Source of the DNA: JAFDZV01 sp966128725 | GTDB lineage: Bacteria; Bacteroidota; Ignavibacteria; OLB7 | Length of the DNA: 44,901 nt | Direction: 5' to 3' | NCBI GenBank assembly: GCA_966128725.1 | Contig: CBHYLN010000026.1 | Span: 1 to 44,901 of the forward strand | Notes under the pieces: generated by a model | What the model was told of the DNA's origin: nothing | Seen by the model: the letters and a program-made list of their open reading frames with translations, nothing else | Databases searched by the model: none | Shown: positions 23,949 through 32,681 of the stretch, piece after piece | Layout of the letters: each line of letters opens with the position of its first letter | Position numbering within the stretch: position 1 is the stretch's first letter | Made by a program: the position numbers and the translations under genes

Positions 23949-25409
23949 TCAGCGAACAAGCACGAACGGTTCGGTGCGGGCGCGTCCGTTTGCCTGAAGG
24001 CTGCAATAATAACTGCCCGCGGCAAGCGCCGTGGCGTCCAGCCGCACATGGTGCTCGCCTGCGTTGAGCTGGCCATCCACCAGCGTTGCCACCGTCCGTC
24101 CGGTTGCATCGTTCACGGTAAGGCGCACGTGGGCCGGGCTGGCGAGCGTAAACCCGATTGCCGCATGGCGTGTGGCGGGGTTGGGCACAACCGGATGCAG
24201 CACCATCTCCGCTGCCGATTCCTCGGTGCTGTTGTCAACCCCCGAGGTTTGCGAGAGCATGTACACGCGGCCGTTGTATGCGCAGATGTACAGCTCGTTG
24301 TTGGCATCCACGCCGAACGAGGAGATGTTGAATCCGGTTTTGCGGATCAGGGTTGCGATGCTTGGATTGCCGAGCGGATACTCGAACGACCAGATCTTGG
24401 TGCTCACATAATCGGCAAAGATGTATTTGCCAACCAGCGATGGCACGCGGCTTCCGCGATATACGTATCCGCCGGTGATCGACTGGCCACCCGTGGTATC
24501 GTGCGGGTACTCCAGCAGCGGAAGCGTCAGGCCCGTGGTGTCGCATCCGGAGCTGGGCTGATAACAGTGGAATGCCTCCATCGTGTTCCAGCCGTAGTTC
24601 CCTCCCTTCTCAACAATGCTCACTTCCTCCCAGAGATTCTGGCCTACATCGCCAACCCAGAGCTTGCCGGTGACAGGGTCGAAGCTGAAGCGCCACGGGT
24701 TGCGAAGGCCGATCGCGAAAATCTCCTCCTGGCTGCCGTCGGTGCGGCCCGCATAGGGGTTGTCGGCGGGGATGCCGTAGTTGCGGCGGTTGCTGATTTC
24801 GCCGTGCACGTCGATGCGAAGGATCTTGCCAAGCAGTTGCTTGGGGTCCTGCCCGGCATGCAGCGGATCGCCGCCGCCGCCGCCATCGCCCATCCCGATG
24901 TACAGATACCCATCCGGCCCGAAGGCCAGGCAGCCGCCGTTATGGTTCTGATACGGCTGATTGATCGTCAGCAGAATCAGCTCGCTTGCGGTGTCGGCTT
25001 TAAGGGGATTGGTGGAGTCCACGCTGTACCGTGCGATCACCGTCTGGAGCTGATTGCCCCCGGTTGGCAACTGGATGGTGCGGGTGTAATCCACGTACAG
25101 GAATCCGTTGTTCCTGTAATCCGGATCGAACGCCAGGCCCAGCAAACCCATCTCGCCCCCGGATGTTACCCGCGACGTGATATTGAGAAATACCGAAGCC
25201 GCGGTTACGGTCTGCGAGTTCTCGAACACACGTATCGTGCCGGTTTGCTCCAGGGCGTACAGGCGATTGCTGCTGTCGTTGGCGTGCATGATCCCCACAA
25301 GGCTGTTGAACTGCAGCGATGGGAACGCGCGCACCACGTCCACCGTCTGCGCTTTCGAGCAGGCGGTAACAACGATGCACGCAACGAGAAGAGTAGTGTA
25401 TAGGCGCAT
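23949..25409 (-). CDS. Secreted PQQ-type sugar dehydrogenase (glucose/sorbosone dehydrogenase family) with T9SS domain
   Basis: This 486-residue protein has an export signal (MRLYTTLLVACIVVTACSKA, then QTVDVV), a six-bladed propeller domain of the glucose/sorbosone dehydrogenase family, and a T9SS type A sorting domain. Family motifs are GLLGLAFDPDYRNNGFLYVD, NHNGGCLAFGPDGYLYIGMG, then D-G-G-G-G-G-D-P, GLRNPWRFSFDPVTGKLWVG, DVGQNLWEEVSIVEKGGNYG and ITGGYVYRG. Such enzymes oxidise sugars or polyols with PQQ outside the cytoplasm, though many relatives have no shown substrate. The sorting domain holds VPNPATRHAAIGFT and ends EPFVLVR. The signal also contains V-T-A-C, which could be read as a lipobox. 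Two terminator-like regions lie downstream. Confidence 0.87.
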   Translation of the reverse strand: MRLYTTLLVACIVVTACSKAQTVDVVRAFPSLQFNSLVGIMHANDSSNRLYALEQTGTIRVFENSQTVTAASVFLNITSRVTSGGEMGLLGLAFDPDYRNNGFLYVDYTRTIQLPTGGNQLQTVIARYSVDSTNPLKADTASELILLTINQPYQNHNGGCLAFGPDGYLYIGMGDGGGGGDPLHAGQDPKQLLGKILRIDVHGEISNRRNYGIPADNPYAGRTDGSQEEIFAIGLRNPWRFSFDPVTGKLWVGDVGQNLWEEVSIVEKGGNYGWNTMEAFHCYQPSSGCDTTGLTLPLLEYPHDTTGGQSITGGYVYRGSRVPSLVGKYIFADYVSTKIWSFEYPLGNPSIATLIRKTGFNISSFGVDANNELYICAYNGRVYMLSQTSGVDNSTEESAAEMVLHPVVPNPATRHAAIGFTLASPAHVRLTVNDATGRTVATLVDGQLNAGEHHVRLDATALAAGSYYCSLQANGRARTEPFVLVR

Positions 25410-25563
25410 ATCGCTCGATTGATGGAAGTTGAACGTGGCGCGATACTTCGCCTGGGCGCTTGGCCATGCGTGCGTATCGCCATTCCGGACAGGCAGGAAT
25501 ATAGAGCCTTCGCCCCGGATTCATGATTCAAAATGGATGCAGGCACATGCCCGTATCGCCGGC

Positions 25564-26349
25564 TTATGTGCCCGTGAACGCCGCCGGGCGCTTCTCCAGA
25601 AAGGCGCCGGTGCCTTCCTTGAAGTCCGCCGTGCCGCAGCACTCGCCAAACAGCCTGGCCTCGATGGCAAGCCCTTCGGTTATTGTTGCATCGGTGGAGG
25701 CAACCACGGCCTTCAACGTCTTGCGAACGGCGGCCGGGCCCTTCGCCAGGATCTTCAGCATCATCTCCTCGGCGCGCTGCATCAGCTCGGCGCCCGGATA
25801 CACATGATTGGCAAGGCCGATACGCTCGGCGGTGGCGGCGTCGATCATGTCGCCGGTGAGATTGTACTCGGCCGAACGCGCCGGCCCCACAAGCCGTGTA
25901 AGGCGCTGTGTGCCTCCGAAGCCGGGGATGATCCCGAGATTCACCTCGGGCTGGCCGAAGCGCGCGCGATCGCTTGCAAGCCGGATGTGGCATGCCATCG
26001 CCAGCTCGCAGCCGCCACCCAGCGCGAAGCCGTTCACTGCCGCGATCACCGGCGCCTGTAGCTGTTCGATCATCGAGAACACTTCCTGCCCGCGCTCGGA
26101 ATATGCCCGGCCGGTTGTGCCGTCCAGTTGGTTCAGTTCGGCGATATCCGCGCCCGCCGCAAACGCCTTCTCGCCAGCGCCCGTAATGATCACGCCGCGC
26201 ACGGCGGGGTCGGCGGCGATGTCGGCAACCGCCTGGCGCAGCTCGCCCAGCAGTTGGATGTTCAGCGCGTTCATCTTGTCCGGACGGTTGAGCGTGATAA
26301 CGGCGTAGCCTTCGGGCTTGCGTTCGAGCAGGATTGTTTCGTAGGCCAT
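25564..26349 (-). CDS. Enoyl-CoA hydratase/isomerase family protein
   Basis: This 261-residue crotonase-fold protein probably hydrates trans-2-enoyl-CoA in beta-oxidation or a related route. The oxyanion-hole loops are EKAFAAGADIAELN and AVNGFALGGGCELAMACH, and the two catalytic glutamates of hydratases are in place: GGGCELAM and QPEVNLGIIPGFGGTQRL. The C-terminal trimerisation helix has GTGAFLEKRPAAFTG. Length is typical. The ATG at 26349 gives MAYETILLERK, matching the usual family start; an in-frame start at 26391 is less likely. It stands alone and is divergent from the DUF58 gene. No other beta-oxidation gene is adjacent, so the exact substrate is open. Confidence 0.9.
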   Translation of the reverse strand: MAYETILLERKPEGYAVITLNRPDKMNALNIQLLGELRQAVADIAADPAVRGVIITGAGEKAFAAGADIAELNQLDGTTGRAYSERGQEVFSMIEQLQAPVIAAVNGFALGGGCELAMACHIRLASDRARFGQPEVNLGIIPGFGGTQRLTRLVGPARSAEYNLTGDMIDAATAERIGLANHVYPGAELMQRAEEMMLKILAKGPAAVRKTLKAVVASTDATITEGLAIEARLFGECCGTADFKEGTGAFLEKRPAAFTGT

Positions 26350-26528
26350 GGGTACACGTGGGTTGTATTGTGCGCGCAATGTCGCGCGCATGGTTGCAAG
26401 GGCATAAAGATAACACCGGCAACGGTGTCCGGCCCGCGCGGCGTGCGCGATTGCTGCACGCGATTGCTGCGGCGGTGTACATGCGCTTCATCCGTGTGGT
26501 GCATCGGCATCCTGGTTATCTTCCACGC

Positions 26529-27425
26529 ATGGAACACGTTCGCGAATATCTGAAACCGGAAGTGGTGTCGCGCCTTGCAACGCTTGAACTGCGGGCGCGC
26601 ATGGTGGTGGAAGGGTTCATCACGGGCCTGCACAAGTCGCCGTATCATGGCTTCTCGGTGGAGTTCGCCGAACACCGGCAGTACATGCCCGGCGACGAGA
26701 TCCGCTACATCGATTGGAAGGTGTACGGTCGCACCAATCGCTACTACATCAAGCAGTACGAGGAAGAGACCAACCTGAAGGGGTATGTGGTGCTGGATGC
26801 CTCGGCCTCGATGGCGTTCCGGTCGGGCACGAACGTCCCAAAATTTGAATACGCGGTCTCGCTTGCCGCCGCGCTTACGTTCCTGATGGTGCGGCAGCAG
26901 GACGCCGCCGGCGTGGCCGTGTACGATACGGATGTGCGCGGCTATTTGCCGCCGCGATCGCGCGCCGGCTATCTGAACGAGATCCTGAAGATGCTTGTTG
27001 GCGTGCGGCCCGCAAATGGTACCGGCACGGCGCGATCGCTGAGCCTGGTTGCCGAACGTATCAAGCGGCGCGGCCTTGTGGTGGTGATCAGCGATTTCTT
27101 CGACGATCCCGACCAGGTCATCACCGCGCTGAAGCACTTCCGCCACAAGCAGAACGAGGTGTTGGCGGTTCAGGTGCTTGACCCCGCCGAACGCACGTTC
27201 GATTTTGGCGCCGATGCCACCTTCCGCGACATGGAAACCGGCGAGGAGATGGTGACGCAGCCGTATCATGTGCGTGCCGCCTACGCCGAAGCGATGAGCG
27301 AATTCACCGAGCGTATCAAACGCGAATGCCGCAGGCACCGGATCGACTACTTGTTGGTGGATACTTCCGTGCCATACGATGTGGCGCTTGTGGAGTACCT
27401 CAACAAGCGCCGCATGATGGGGTGA
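26529..27425 (+). CDS. DUF58 domain protein
   Basis: This 298-residue protein is of the DUF58 family. The signature lies near residues 30-80: GLHKSPYHGFSVEFAEHRQY, then MPGDEIRYIDWKVYGRT. A von Willebrand A-like part follows with YVVLDASASMAF, a D-x-S-x-S metal site, and GLVVVISDFFDDPDQV. DUF58 proteins usually work with a MoxR-type AAA ATPase and a vWA membrane protein in an envelope-stress or assembly system; no such partner is in the window, so this is an orphan copy. The ATG at 26529 begins MEHVREYLKPEV, the normal start; earlier in-frame codons are without conserved sequence. Cytoplasmic, no signal peptide. Confidence 0.88.
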   Translation: MEHVREYLKPEVVSRLATLELRARMVVEGFITGLHKSPYHGFSVEFAEHRQYMPGDEIRYIDWKVYGRTNRYYIKQYEEETNLKGYVVLDASASMAFRSGTNVPKFEYAVSLAAALTFLMVRQQDAAGVAVYDTDVRGYLPPRSRAGYLNEILKMLVGVRPANGTGTARSLSLVAERIKRRGLVVVISDFFDDPDQVITALKHFRHKQNEVLAVQVLDPAERTFDFGADATFRDMETGEEMVTQPYHVRAAYAEAMSEFTERIKRECRRHRIDYLLVDTSVPYDVALVEYLNKRRMMG

Positions 27426-27448
27426 TCGGGTGCGGCTGAACCGTGTGC

Positions 27449-29956
27449 CTACCGGACAATCATCACTTTCTCTACATTGATGCCGGTGTGAGTTGGAATG
27501 CAGATGAGGTACAGAGCCGACGGCAGCATGCCTAAATCCAGCGACGCATTTGTAGCCGAACTTGGTAGGGCGCTGTGTACAATCAGTCCTTGAAGATTGC
27601 GCACCACAATTGGCGCATCCTTAAGGAACGAGCCATGTATCCGTACCAATCCAGTGCTTGGGTTTGGCCGTAGTTGTACCGGTTCTGGCTCATTGGGTAG
27701 TCCGCTCGAACGTACGCCAGTCATCAATTCGGTAGTGTTTGTTACCACTGCATCGTTGTAGTCAAAGTAGATAAGCGCGCGGTTGCTGATAAGCGCATGT
27801 TGCGGGAGATCATGCTTCAGGTGCACCGTGTATTTGAATGCACCGTGGCTCAGCGGTTCGTTGGTTGCGCTGTCGGCCAGCATGATATCCTTGAAGACGA
27901 ACTGCAGCACGCCCTTGCCGCCCAGCGAAAGCTCGCACGGGTGGGTCGTGGCGCGAAGGATTACCGATTCGGGATCCAGAAATTCGGAGAGGGTGTCCAC
28001 AACCAACACATTAAAAGCCGTGTCGTTTCCGGTGTTCTGGAATCGTATGGTGTACTCAAGCACGGAGTCGGTTGGTGCAATGCGGCTCACTTCTCCGTCT
28101 CCGGCCGGTAGAACCGTGATGTCGTTAGGGTCGTGGCTGTTACGGACAAACTCGCATACGGAGTCACGATCGTCAAGTTCGTAAATGAGGTCGTTGTCGT
28201 TGTCGGGTGTTATTACCGCCCATGCGCAGATCAGGTCATCTTGTTGAGCTGCGGTTGTGAGGTTCAGCCCAGCTTGGAATGTTGTTGTAACGCCCGGAGC
28301 TAAGTCCGAAACACGCCAGATGATCTCGCCTTGCCGTGCACTCAGTGAAGTTGGAGAAGTCTCCAGAATCACAAATGGGGCGTCATACGTGAGTACAACG
28401 GTGCCACTCATCGGGCTTGAGCCAATGTTGCTAACCGTGATGAAATAGTCGGTGCGACGTCCGGGGCGCATCAGCGTTCCCACAATACCTAAACGCGCGT
28501 CCCCGTTGCCTGGCTTCTGTGCAACAGCGAAGTCAGCGCTTGGGGAAATCTCGCCATGTTCCGTCACCGTGGCATGACGTTCGGTAGGATTCGCCGGGCT
28601 TGTCTGACCCCAATGTAATCGAGGGGTGAGTTCAACTTTATAAGATCCGGGTGGAGCATAGTGGAGAAATTGTCCACGTGCGTCAGAAGTCGCATACATT
28701 GGACCTGGTGTGATTCTGACGACACGCCCTGCCAAAAGCGTGTCCTCTGGATCGATGATGGCGTTGCTGTTGAGATCGTGAAAGATCGTTCCAGTGATGG
28801 CCCCGCATTCACTTCGAGTGCACAGCCGAGCGACATGATTTCGTGGCGTACTGCGTGCAAGCTCAAAGTTCCCTCCGACGACAAGATTGTTTTCGAATTC
28901 TACGACCGATGTCGGTTGATCGCTGAAGTCGCCAAGTGAATCCCACGTGCGTCCATTCCATGTTTCAATAGTGTTCCTCGCAGGGCTGTCATCGAGTACG
29001 CACAGGAGCCCGCGGCATGTGGATAAGTCGATGATATCCGACCACTGTCGGTGCTGGCCAACGGCTTTCCATGTTCCTCCGTTCCATCGAGCAAGTTGGC
29101 GAATGTGATCTCGCCCAAATCGCGCGTTGTAATCGCCAACAGCATACAGCTCGTTATGATAAACGTGAAGAATTTTGATTGCCCCTTGTACCTCGGCCTG
29201 CGCGGATGCCCACGATGTGCCATCCCATAAACACATTCCAGAAATCGTTGTATCAGGGAAATTTCGTGTTGGTCGGGAAATAACCAATCTCCCGCGAAAT
29301 ACAGCCATGGAAATGACGCCCGCGGATAATTCCGATGGGAATAGGTCCGGATTGTTGGGCAACGACACGGCTCGCCTGCCGTCCCAACGAAAAAACATGG
29401 ATTTGCCAGGTTCGGGGGAGTACCTCGAGTTGGTGTATCCCCCGACATACAGCTCGCCATTAAATTCGCATGCCGTAAAAGCGATGCTCATCTGTGTCGA
29501 TGGCAGTGTTTGCCATTGCGCCCCGTCCCAGTAGATCACAGGGTGCCATCTGTTGCCGCCGTGTAATTTGAAAGCCCCGAGGATATAAACTCGTCCTCGA
29601 TATGTCGCGATGGATCGTACGAACGAAGTGTCGGGTAATTGGCTCAGTTGTTGCCACTGTGTTCCGGTCCACTGTGAAAGGAAGTATTGTTCGGTGATGC
29701 TGCCGTGATACAGGGCAAAGAGCGTACCGCCGGCAGTGGTAAGCATCAAGACCTTGCCGGGTACCCCCGCGCCCATTTCCATCCAATAGTCGGTTCCGTA
29801 GACTGGTGGTGGGTCGATTGTCTCCGCCCGTGTTGTGTGATTGAGAGTGGTATTTACAGTTGGGTTGCTAGTCGCTGCTTTTTCTGGCGGTTGCGCTTTA
29901 AGCAATCCGCAGTAGAATGCGGCCAGAATTGCTGCCGTTGTGAGAGCTCGGAGCAT
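27449..29956 (-). CDS. Large secreted adhesin-like protein with DUF7619-type repeat domain and T9SS domain
   Basis: This protein of about 835 residues has a signal peptide ending LLKA before QPPEKA, then a propeller-like N-terminal half with repeated W-x-G-x-x-W motifs (RWNGGTWKAVGQ, TWNGRTWDSLGDF), a small SdrD_B-like fold (TIFHDLNSNAIIDPEDTLLAG, noted in parts), a region rich in strands like conserved DUF11-type repeats, and a DUF7619-like module (SHDPNDITVLPAGDG, YTIRFQNTGNDTAFNVLVVD, ALIYFDYNDAVVTN). The end is a T9SS type A domain (LRPNPSTGLVRIHG, final VEKVMIVR). The ATG at 29956 is preceded by AAGGTG; a GTG at 29965 is also in frame. Counted lines inside the gene are 52% G+C (31 of 60) against 65% (39 of 60) in the next gene. 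Role unknown, likely surface or secreted. Confidence 0.85.
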   Translation of the reverse strand: MLRALTTAAILAAFYCGLLKAQPPEKAATSNPTVNTTLNHTTRAETIDPPPVYGTDYWMEMGAGVPGKVLMLTTAGGTLFALYHGSITEQYFLSQWTGTQWQQLSQLPDTSFVRSIATYRGRVYILGAFKLHGGNRWHPVIYWDGAQWQTLPSTQMSIAFTACEFNGELYVGGYTNSRYSPEPGKSMFFRWDGRRAVSLPNNPDLFPSELSAGVISMAVFRGRLVISRPTRNFPDTTISGMCLWDGTSWASAQAEVQGAIKILHVYHNELYAVGDYNARFGRDHIRQLARWNGGTWKAVGQHRQWSDIIDLSTCRGLLCVLDDSPARNTIETWNGRTWDSLGDFSDQPTSVVEFENNLVVGGNFELARSTPRNHVARLCTRSECGAITGTIFHDLNSNAIIDPEDTLLAGRVVRITPGPMYATSDARGQFLHYAPPGSYKVELTPRLHWGQTSPANPTERHATVTEHGEISPSADFAVAQKPGNGDARLGIVGTLMRPGRRTDYFITVSNIGSSPMSGTVVLTYDAPFVILETSPTSLSARQGEIIWRVSDLAPGVTTTFQAGLNLTTAAQQDDLICAWAVITPDNDNDLIYELDDRDSVCEFVRNSHDPNDITVLPAGDGEVSRIAPTDSVLEYTIRFQNTGNDTAFNVLVVDTLSEFLDPESVILRATTHPCELSLGGKGVLQFVFKDIMLADSATNEPLSHGAFKYTVHLKHDLPQHALISNRALIYFDYNDAVVTNTTELMTGVRSSGLPNEPEPVQLRPNPSTGLVRIHGSFLKDAPIVVRNLQGLIVHSALPSSATNASLDLGMLPSALYLICIPTHTGINVEKVMIVR

Positions 29957-30070
29957 TGTGGTCACCTTTAGGATAGGTGTCAGCGACGCGTTGATGAAGG
30001 GTGCGCATGCGTCGGAATCGTGGTTGGTTCAGCACCCGTTGGCTAACACAGCGTGATGGCCAAATGTTAG

Positions 30071-30117
30071 AACGGCGACACGCTTCTCCAGTATGGGAGG
30101 GGGAGCATGTCGCCGTT
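30071..30117. terminator. Long hairpin downstream of purM
   Basis: AACGGCGACA pairs with TGTCGCCGTT over 10 bp, with an inner CTCC/GGAG pairing. It lies 57 bases beyond the purM stop and has no strong T-run, so termination is probable but not certain. Confidence 0.6.
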
Positions 30118-30173
30118 TACGGATTCAGAGAGACGTGCGCATGGTAGAGCGCGCGATATGGCCGTTGAGCGCG

Positions 30174-31178
30174 TTACACCACTTCGCCGATCACGACCGG
30201 GGATTCGCCCAGTTCGCGAAGCCGTGCCATGACGGTGTCGGCTGCGGCAGGCGAAGCAACGATCACCAGGCCGATGCCCAGGTTCAATGCCTCGCGGATA
30301 TCTTCCTCCGGGACATTGCCTTCGCGCTGGATCATCCGGAAGATTGCCGGCCGCTGCCATGCATCCCAGTCCACCTTCAGCCCCAGCGGGTCGCGCACTA
30401 CCCGCCGGGTATTGCCCACAAGGCCGCCACCGGTTACGTGCGAATACGCGTGCACGCCTTCGATAGCCATCGTGCCCTGGATCGCCGTCAGGTACGAGCG
30501 GTGCACCGCCAACAGCGCGTCGCCGATCGTGATGTCCGAATCGTGCACCAGATCATCGATACCGAACTTCGGGAACAGCGCGGCACGTGCCAGCGAGTAT
30601 CCGTTGGTGTGCAGCCCGGTGGACGGCAGGCCGATCAGCACATCGCCGGCAGCCGAACGGTCGCCCGTTACCATGGCTTCACGCTCCACCACGCCAACAA
30701 TCATGCCGGCCAGATCAAACTCCCCATTCTGGTACATCGACGGCATCTCGGCGGTTTCGCCACCAATCAGCGCTGCGCCGTTTTCGCGGCATGCCTTTGC
30801 AAAACCACCGATCACCTCGGCCGCCACCTGCGGCTGCAGCCGGCCAGTGGCGAAGTAGTCCATGAAGTACAGTGGGCGAGCGCCACACACCGCGATATCG
30901 TTTACGCAATGGTTCACCAGATCCTCGCCAACCGAGCCATGCCGCCCGGCCATGAACGCCACCTTCAGCTTGGTGCCCACGCCATCCACCGAGGAAACAA
31001 GGATTGGCGAGTTGTACTCCTTCAGGAAGGAGACATCGTACAGCCCGCCGAAGCCTCCGATATCGGCAATCACGTTGCTGTTGAACGTGGAGCGCACCAG
31101 CGGCTTGATACGGTTGACTGTTTCTTCGCCGGCGGCGATATCAACACCGGAGCTCTTGTAGGTTATTGCGTCGGACAT
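30174..31178 (-). CDS. purM: Phosphoribosylformylglycinamidine cyclo-ligase
   Basis: PurM (AIR synthetase) closes the imidazole ring of purines, turning formylglycinamidine ribotide into aminoimidazole ribotide with ATP, in the cytoplasm. The 334-residue length is normal. Visible family segments are YKSSGVDIAAGEETVNRIKP, PILVSSVDGVGTKLKVAF, LVNHCVNDIAVCGARPLYFM, ALIGGETAEMPSMYQNGEFD and GLPSTGLHTNGYSLAR; the C-terminal domain has SHVTGGGLVGNTRR and MARLRELGESPVVIGEV. It is the last of a leftward run that also holds ptsN, hisS and an orphan kinase. No other purine gene is in the window, so it is not in a pur operon here. Confidence 0.96.
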   Translation of the reverse strand: MSDAITYKSSGVDIAAGEETVNRIKPLVRSTFNSNVIADIGGFGGLYDVSFLKEYNSPILVSSVDGVGTKLKVAFMAGRHGSVGEDLVNHCVNDIAVCGARPLYFMDYFATGRLQPQVAAEVIGGFAKACRENGAALIGGETAEMPSMYQNGEFDLAGMIVGVVEREAMVTGDRSAAGDVLIGLPSTGLHTNGYSLARAALFPKFGIDDLVHDSDITIGDALLAVHRSYLTAIQGTMAIEGVHAYSHVTGGGLVGNTRRVVRDPLGLKVDWDAWQRPAIFRMIQREGNVPEEDIREALNLGIGLVIVASPAAADTVMARLRELGESPVVIGEVV

Positions 31179-31244
31179 GTGCGAGATAATGATGCGAGAG
31201 TATGAAGGGTAACACCACGGTGCGCAGCCGTGTGTGCCGGATAG

Positions 31245-32579
31245 TTACTGAACGGCGGCCGGCACGGCATCAGGAGCTGCCTGGTCGGTTGGTGCGGCAA
31301 CCGATGGGATGCGAATGCGGAAGGTTGTTCCGGCGACCGACGATTGCTTCAGCACAATCTTGCCGCCATGATATTCCTCCACGATGCGTTTTGCCAGCGA
31401 CAGGCCCAGGCCCCATCCACGCTGCTTGGTTGAGAAGCCCGGGCGAAATATATCCTTCGAGATCTTTGGATCGATACCGCGGCCGTTGTCCACCACGTCC
31501 ACAATCGCGGTTCCGCGCACCTCGTGAACGCGCAGGATGATCCTGCCGTCGGGATGATCGATTGCATCGGCGGCGTTGCGCACAAGGTTCTCGAACACCC
31601 ATTCGAACAGGTCGGTGTTGATGGCCACGTACAACGGCACGGTGGATTCCTCCAGCTCCAACGTCACCTTCTTGCCCAGATGCGGCAGTCGCCGCTCGAA
31701 GTAGACAACAACGTGGCGCAGCACGGCGTTCAACTCGGTGGGGCGCAGTTCGGCGGCCGAGCCGATCTTGGAGAACCGGAGCGCGATCTTGTTCAGGCGT
31801 TGTACGTCGCGTTCCATTTCGTCGGCGGCTTCCAACACCTGCGCGGTATCCTCCGGCATGTAGCGCAACAGCTCGATCCAGCCAAGCAGCGAGGAGAGCG
31901 GCGTGCCCAGTTGATGGGCGGTCTCCTTGGCCATTCCCACCCAGATGTTCGATTGCTCGTTCCGCTTCACGTGGCTGAAGCTGATGTAGCCAACGAAGAT
32001 GAACATCGAGATGATGATGATCTCGACGATCGGCAGCATCTGGAACTGCTTTACCGTCCGCGAGTCATCATAGAACAGGTAGTTCCAGATGATGCTGTCG
32101 CGCCCCTGCACCGAATAGATCGGGAGCGGCGGGTACACCTCGGCCATTTCGTTGAGCTGTTCCCGAAGGCTCTCGTATTGCTCGGCCACCGGCAGGGTGG
32201 TATCGATGTCCACATTCTTGGTCATCGGGGAATACGAGACGATGCGGCCGGTGGCGGGGTCGCGCGTAACCTCGATCTGCTTCTTCGAGTCGGTGACGAT
32301 CACCGGGAAGTCGATCGTGTTGCCCAGGTCGAGCGCCAGATCGGACATCATGTCCACCGAACTGTTCTCGCCGGAGCCCGTGGGATCCTGTGGGGCCGAC
32401 GCAGCACGCGTGAAGATGCTGGCGTACAGTTGCACGGTCTTCCGTTCCGATCGCTTCATCTCCTCGACAAGGCGATTGGTGTAGTAGAGCGTGCCGGCAA
32501 CGATCAGGAAGGCGAACAACACAAGCGCGAGCTTGATGTTCGCCGAAACCGGCAGCCTGATGGTTTTCAGGTTCAGCAT
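31245..32579 (-). CDS. Orphan sensor histidine kinase
   Basis: This protein of about 444 residues has a first membrane helix (IKLALVLFAFLIVAGTLYY), an outside region of about 140 residues and a second helix (VEIIIISMFIFVGYISF). There is no clear HAMP domain. The phosphoacceptor region is WVGMAKETAHQLGTPLSSLL (His about 222), with Gln rather than Glu after His, a form I have seen in Bacteroidota kinases. ATPase boxes are NLVRNAADAI (N), DNGRGIDPKI (G1) and GWGLGLSLAKRIVE (G2). The start at 32579 (MLNLKTIRLPVSANIKL) gives a short tail before the helix. It lies 66 bases upstream of purM and 102 bases downstream of a small unknown gene. No response regulator is near, so its partner must lie elsewhere. 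Confidence 0.88.
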   Translation of the reverse strand: MLNLKTIRLPVSANIKLALVLFAFLIVAGTLYYTNRLVEEMKRSERKTVQLYASIFTRAASAPQDPTGSGENSSVDMMSDLALDLGNTIDFPVIVTDSKKQIEVTRDPATGRIVSYSPMTKNVDIDTTLPVAEQYESLREQLNEMAEVYPPLPIYSVQGRDSIIWNYLFYDDSRTVKQFQMLPIVEIIIISMFIFVGYISFSHVKRNEQSNIWVGMAKETAHQLGTPLSSLLGWIELLRYMPEDTAQVLEAADEMERDVQRLNKIALRFSKIGSAAELRPTELNAVLRHVVVYFERRLPHLGKKVTLELEESTVPLYVAINTDLFEWVFENLVRNAADAIDHPDGRIILRVHEVRGTAIVDVVDNGRGIDPKISKDIFRPGFSTKQRGWGLGLSLAKRIVEEYHGGKIVLKQSSVAGTTFRIRIPSVAAPTDQAAPDAVPAAVQ

Positions 32580-32681
32580 AGGCGAGATTGGGGCGCGCCG
32601 GCGCTGGGTTCCGAACATTCCGGGCGCGAATTGCAACCGTGGCCACATGGCGGGGGTTGGCTCAACGAGGCAAAGATCGGT

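Noticed and set aside
26414..26490. Short direct repeats CGCGATTGCTGC between the enoyl-CoA hydratase and DUF58 genes
   Set aside because: Two copies of 12-14 bp only, with no further structure; probably chance in GC-rich DNA.
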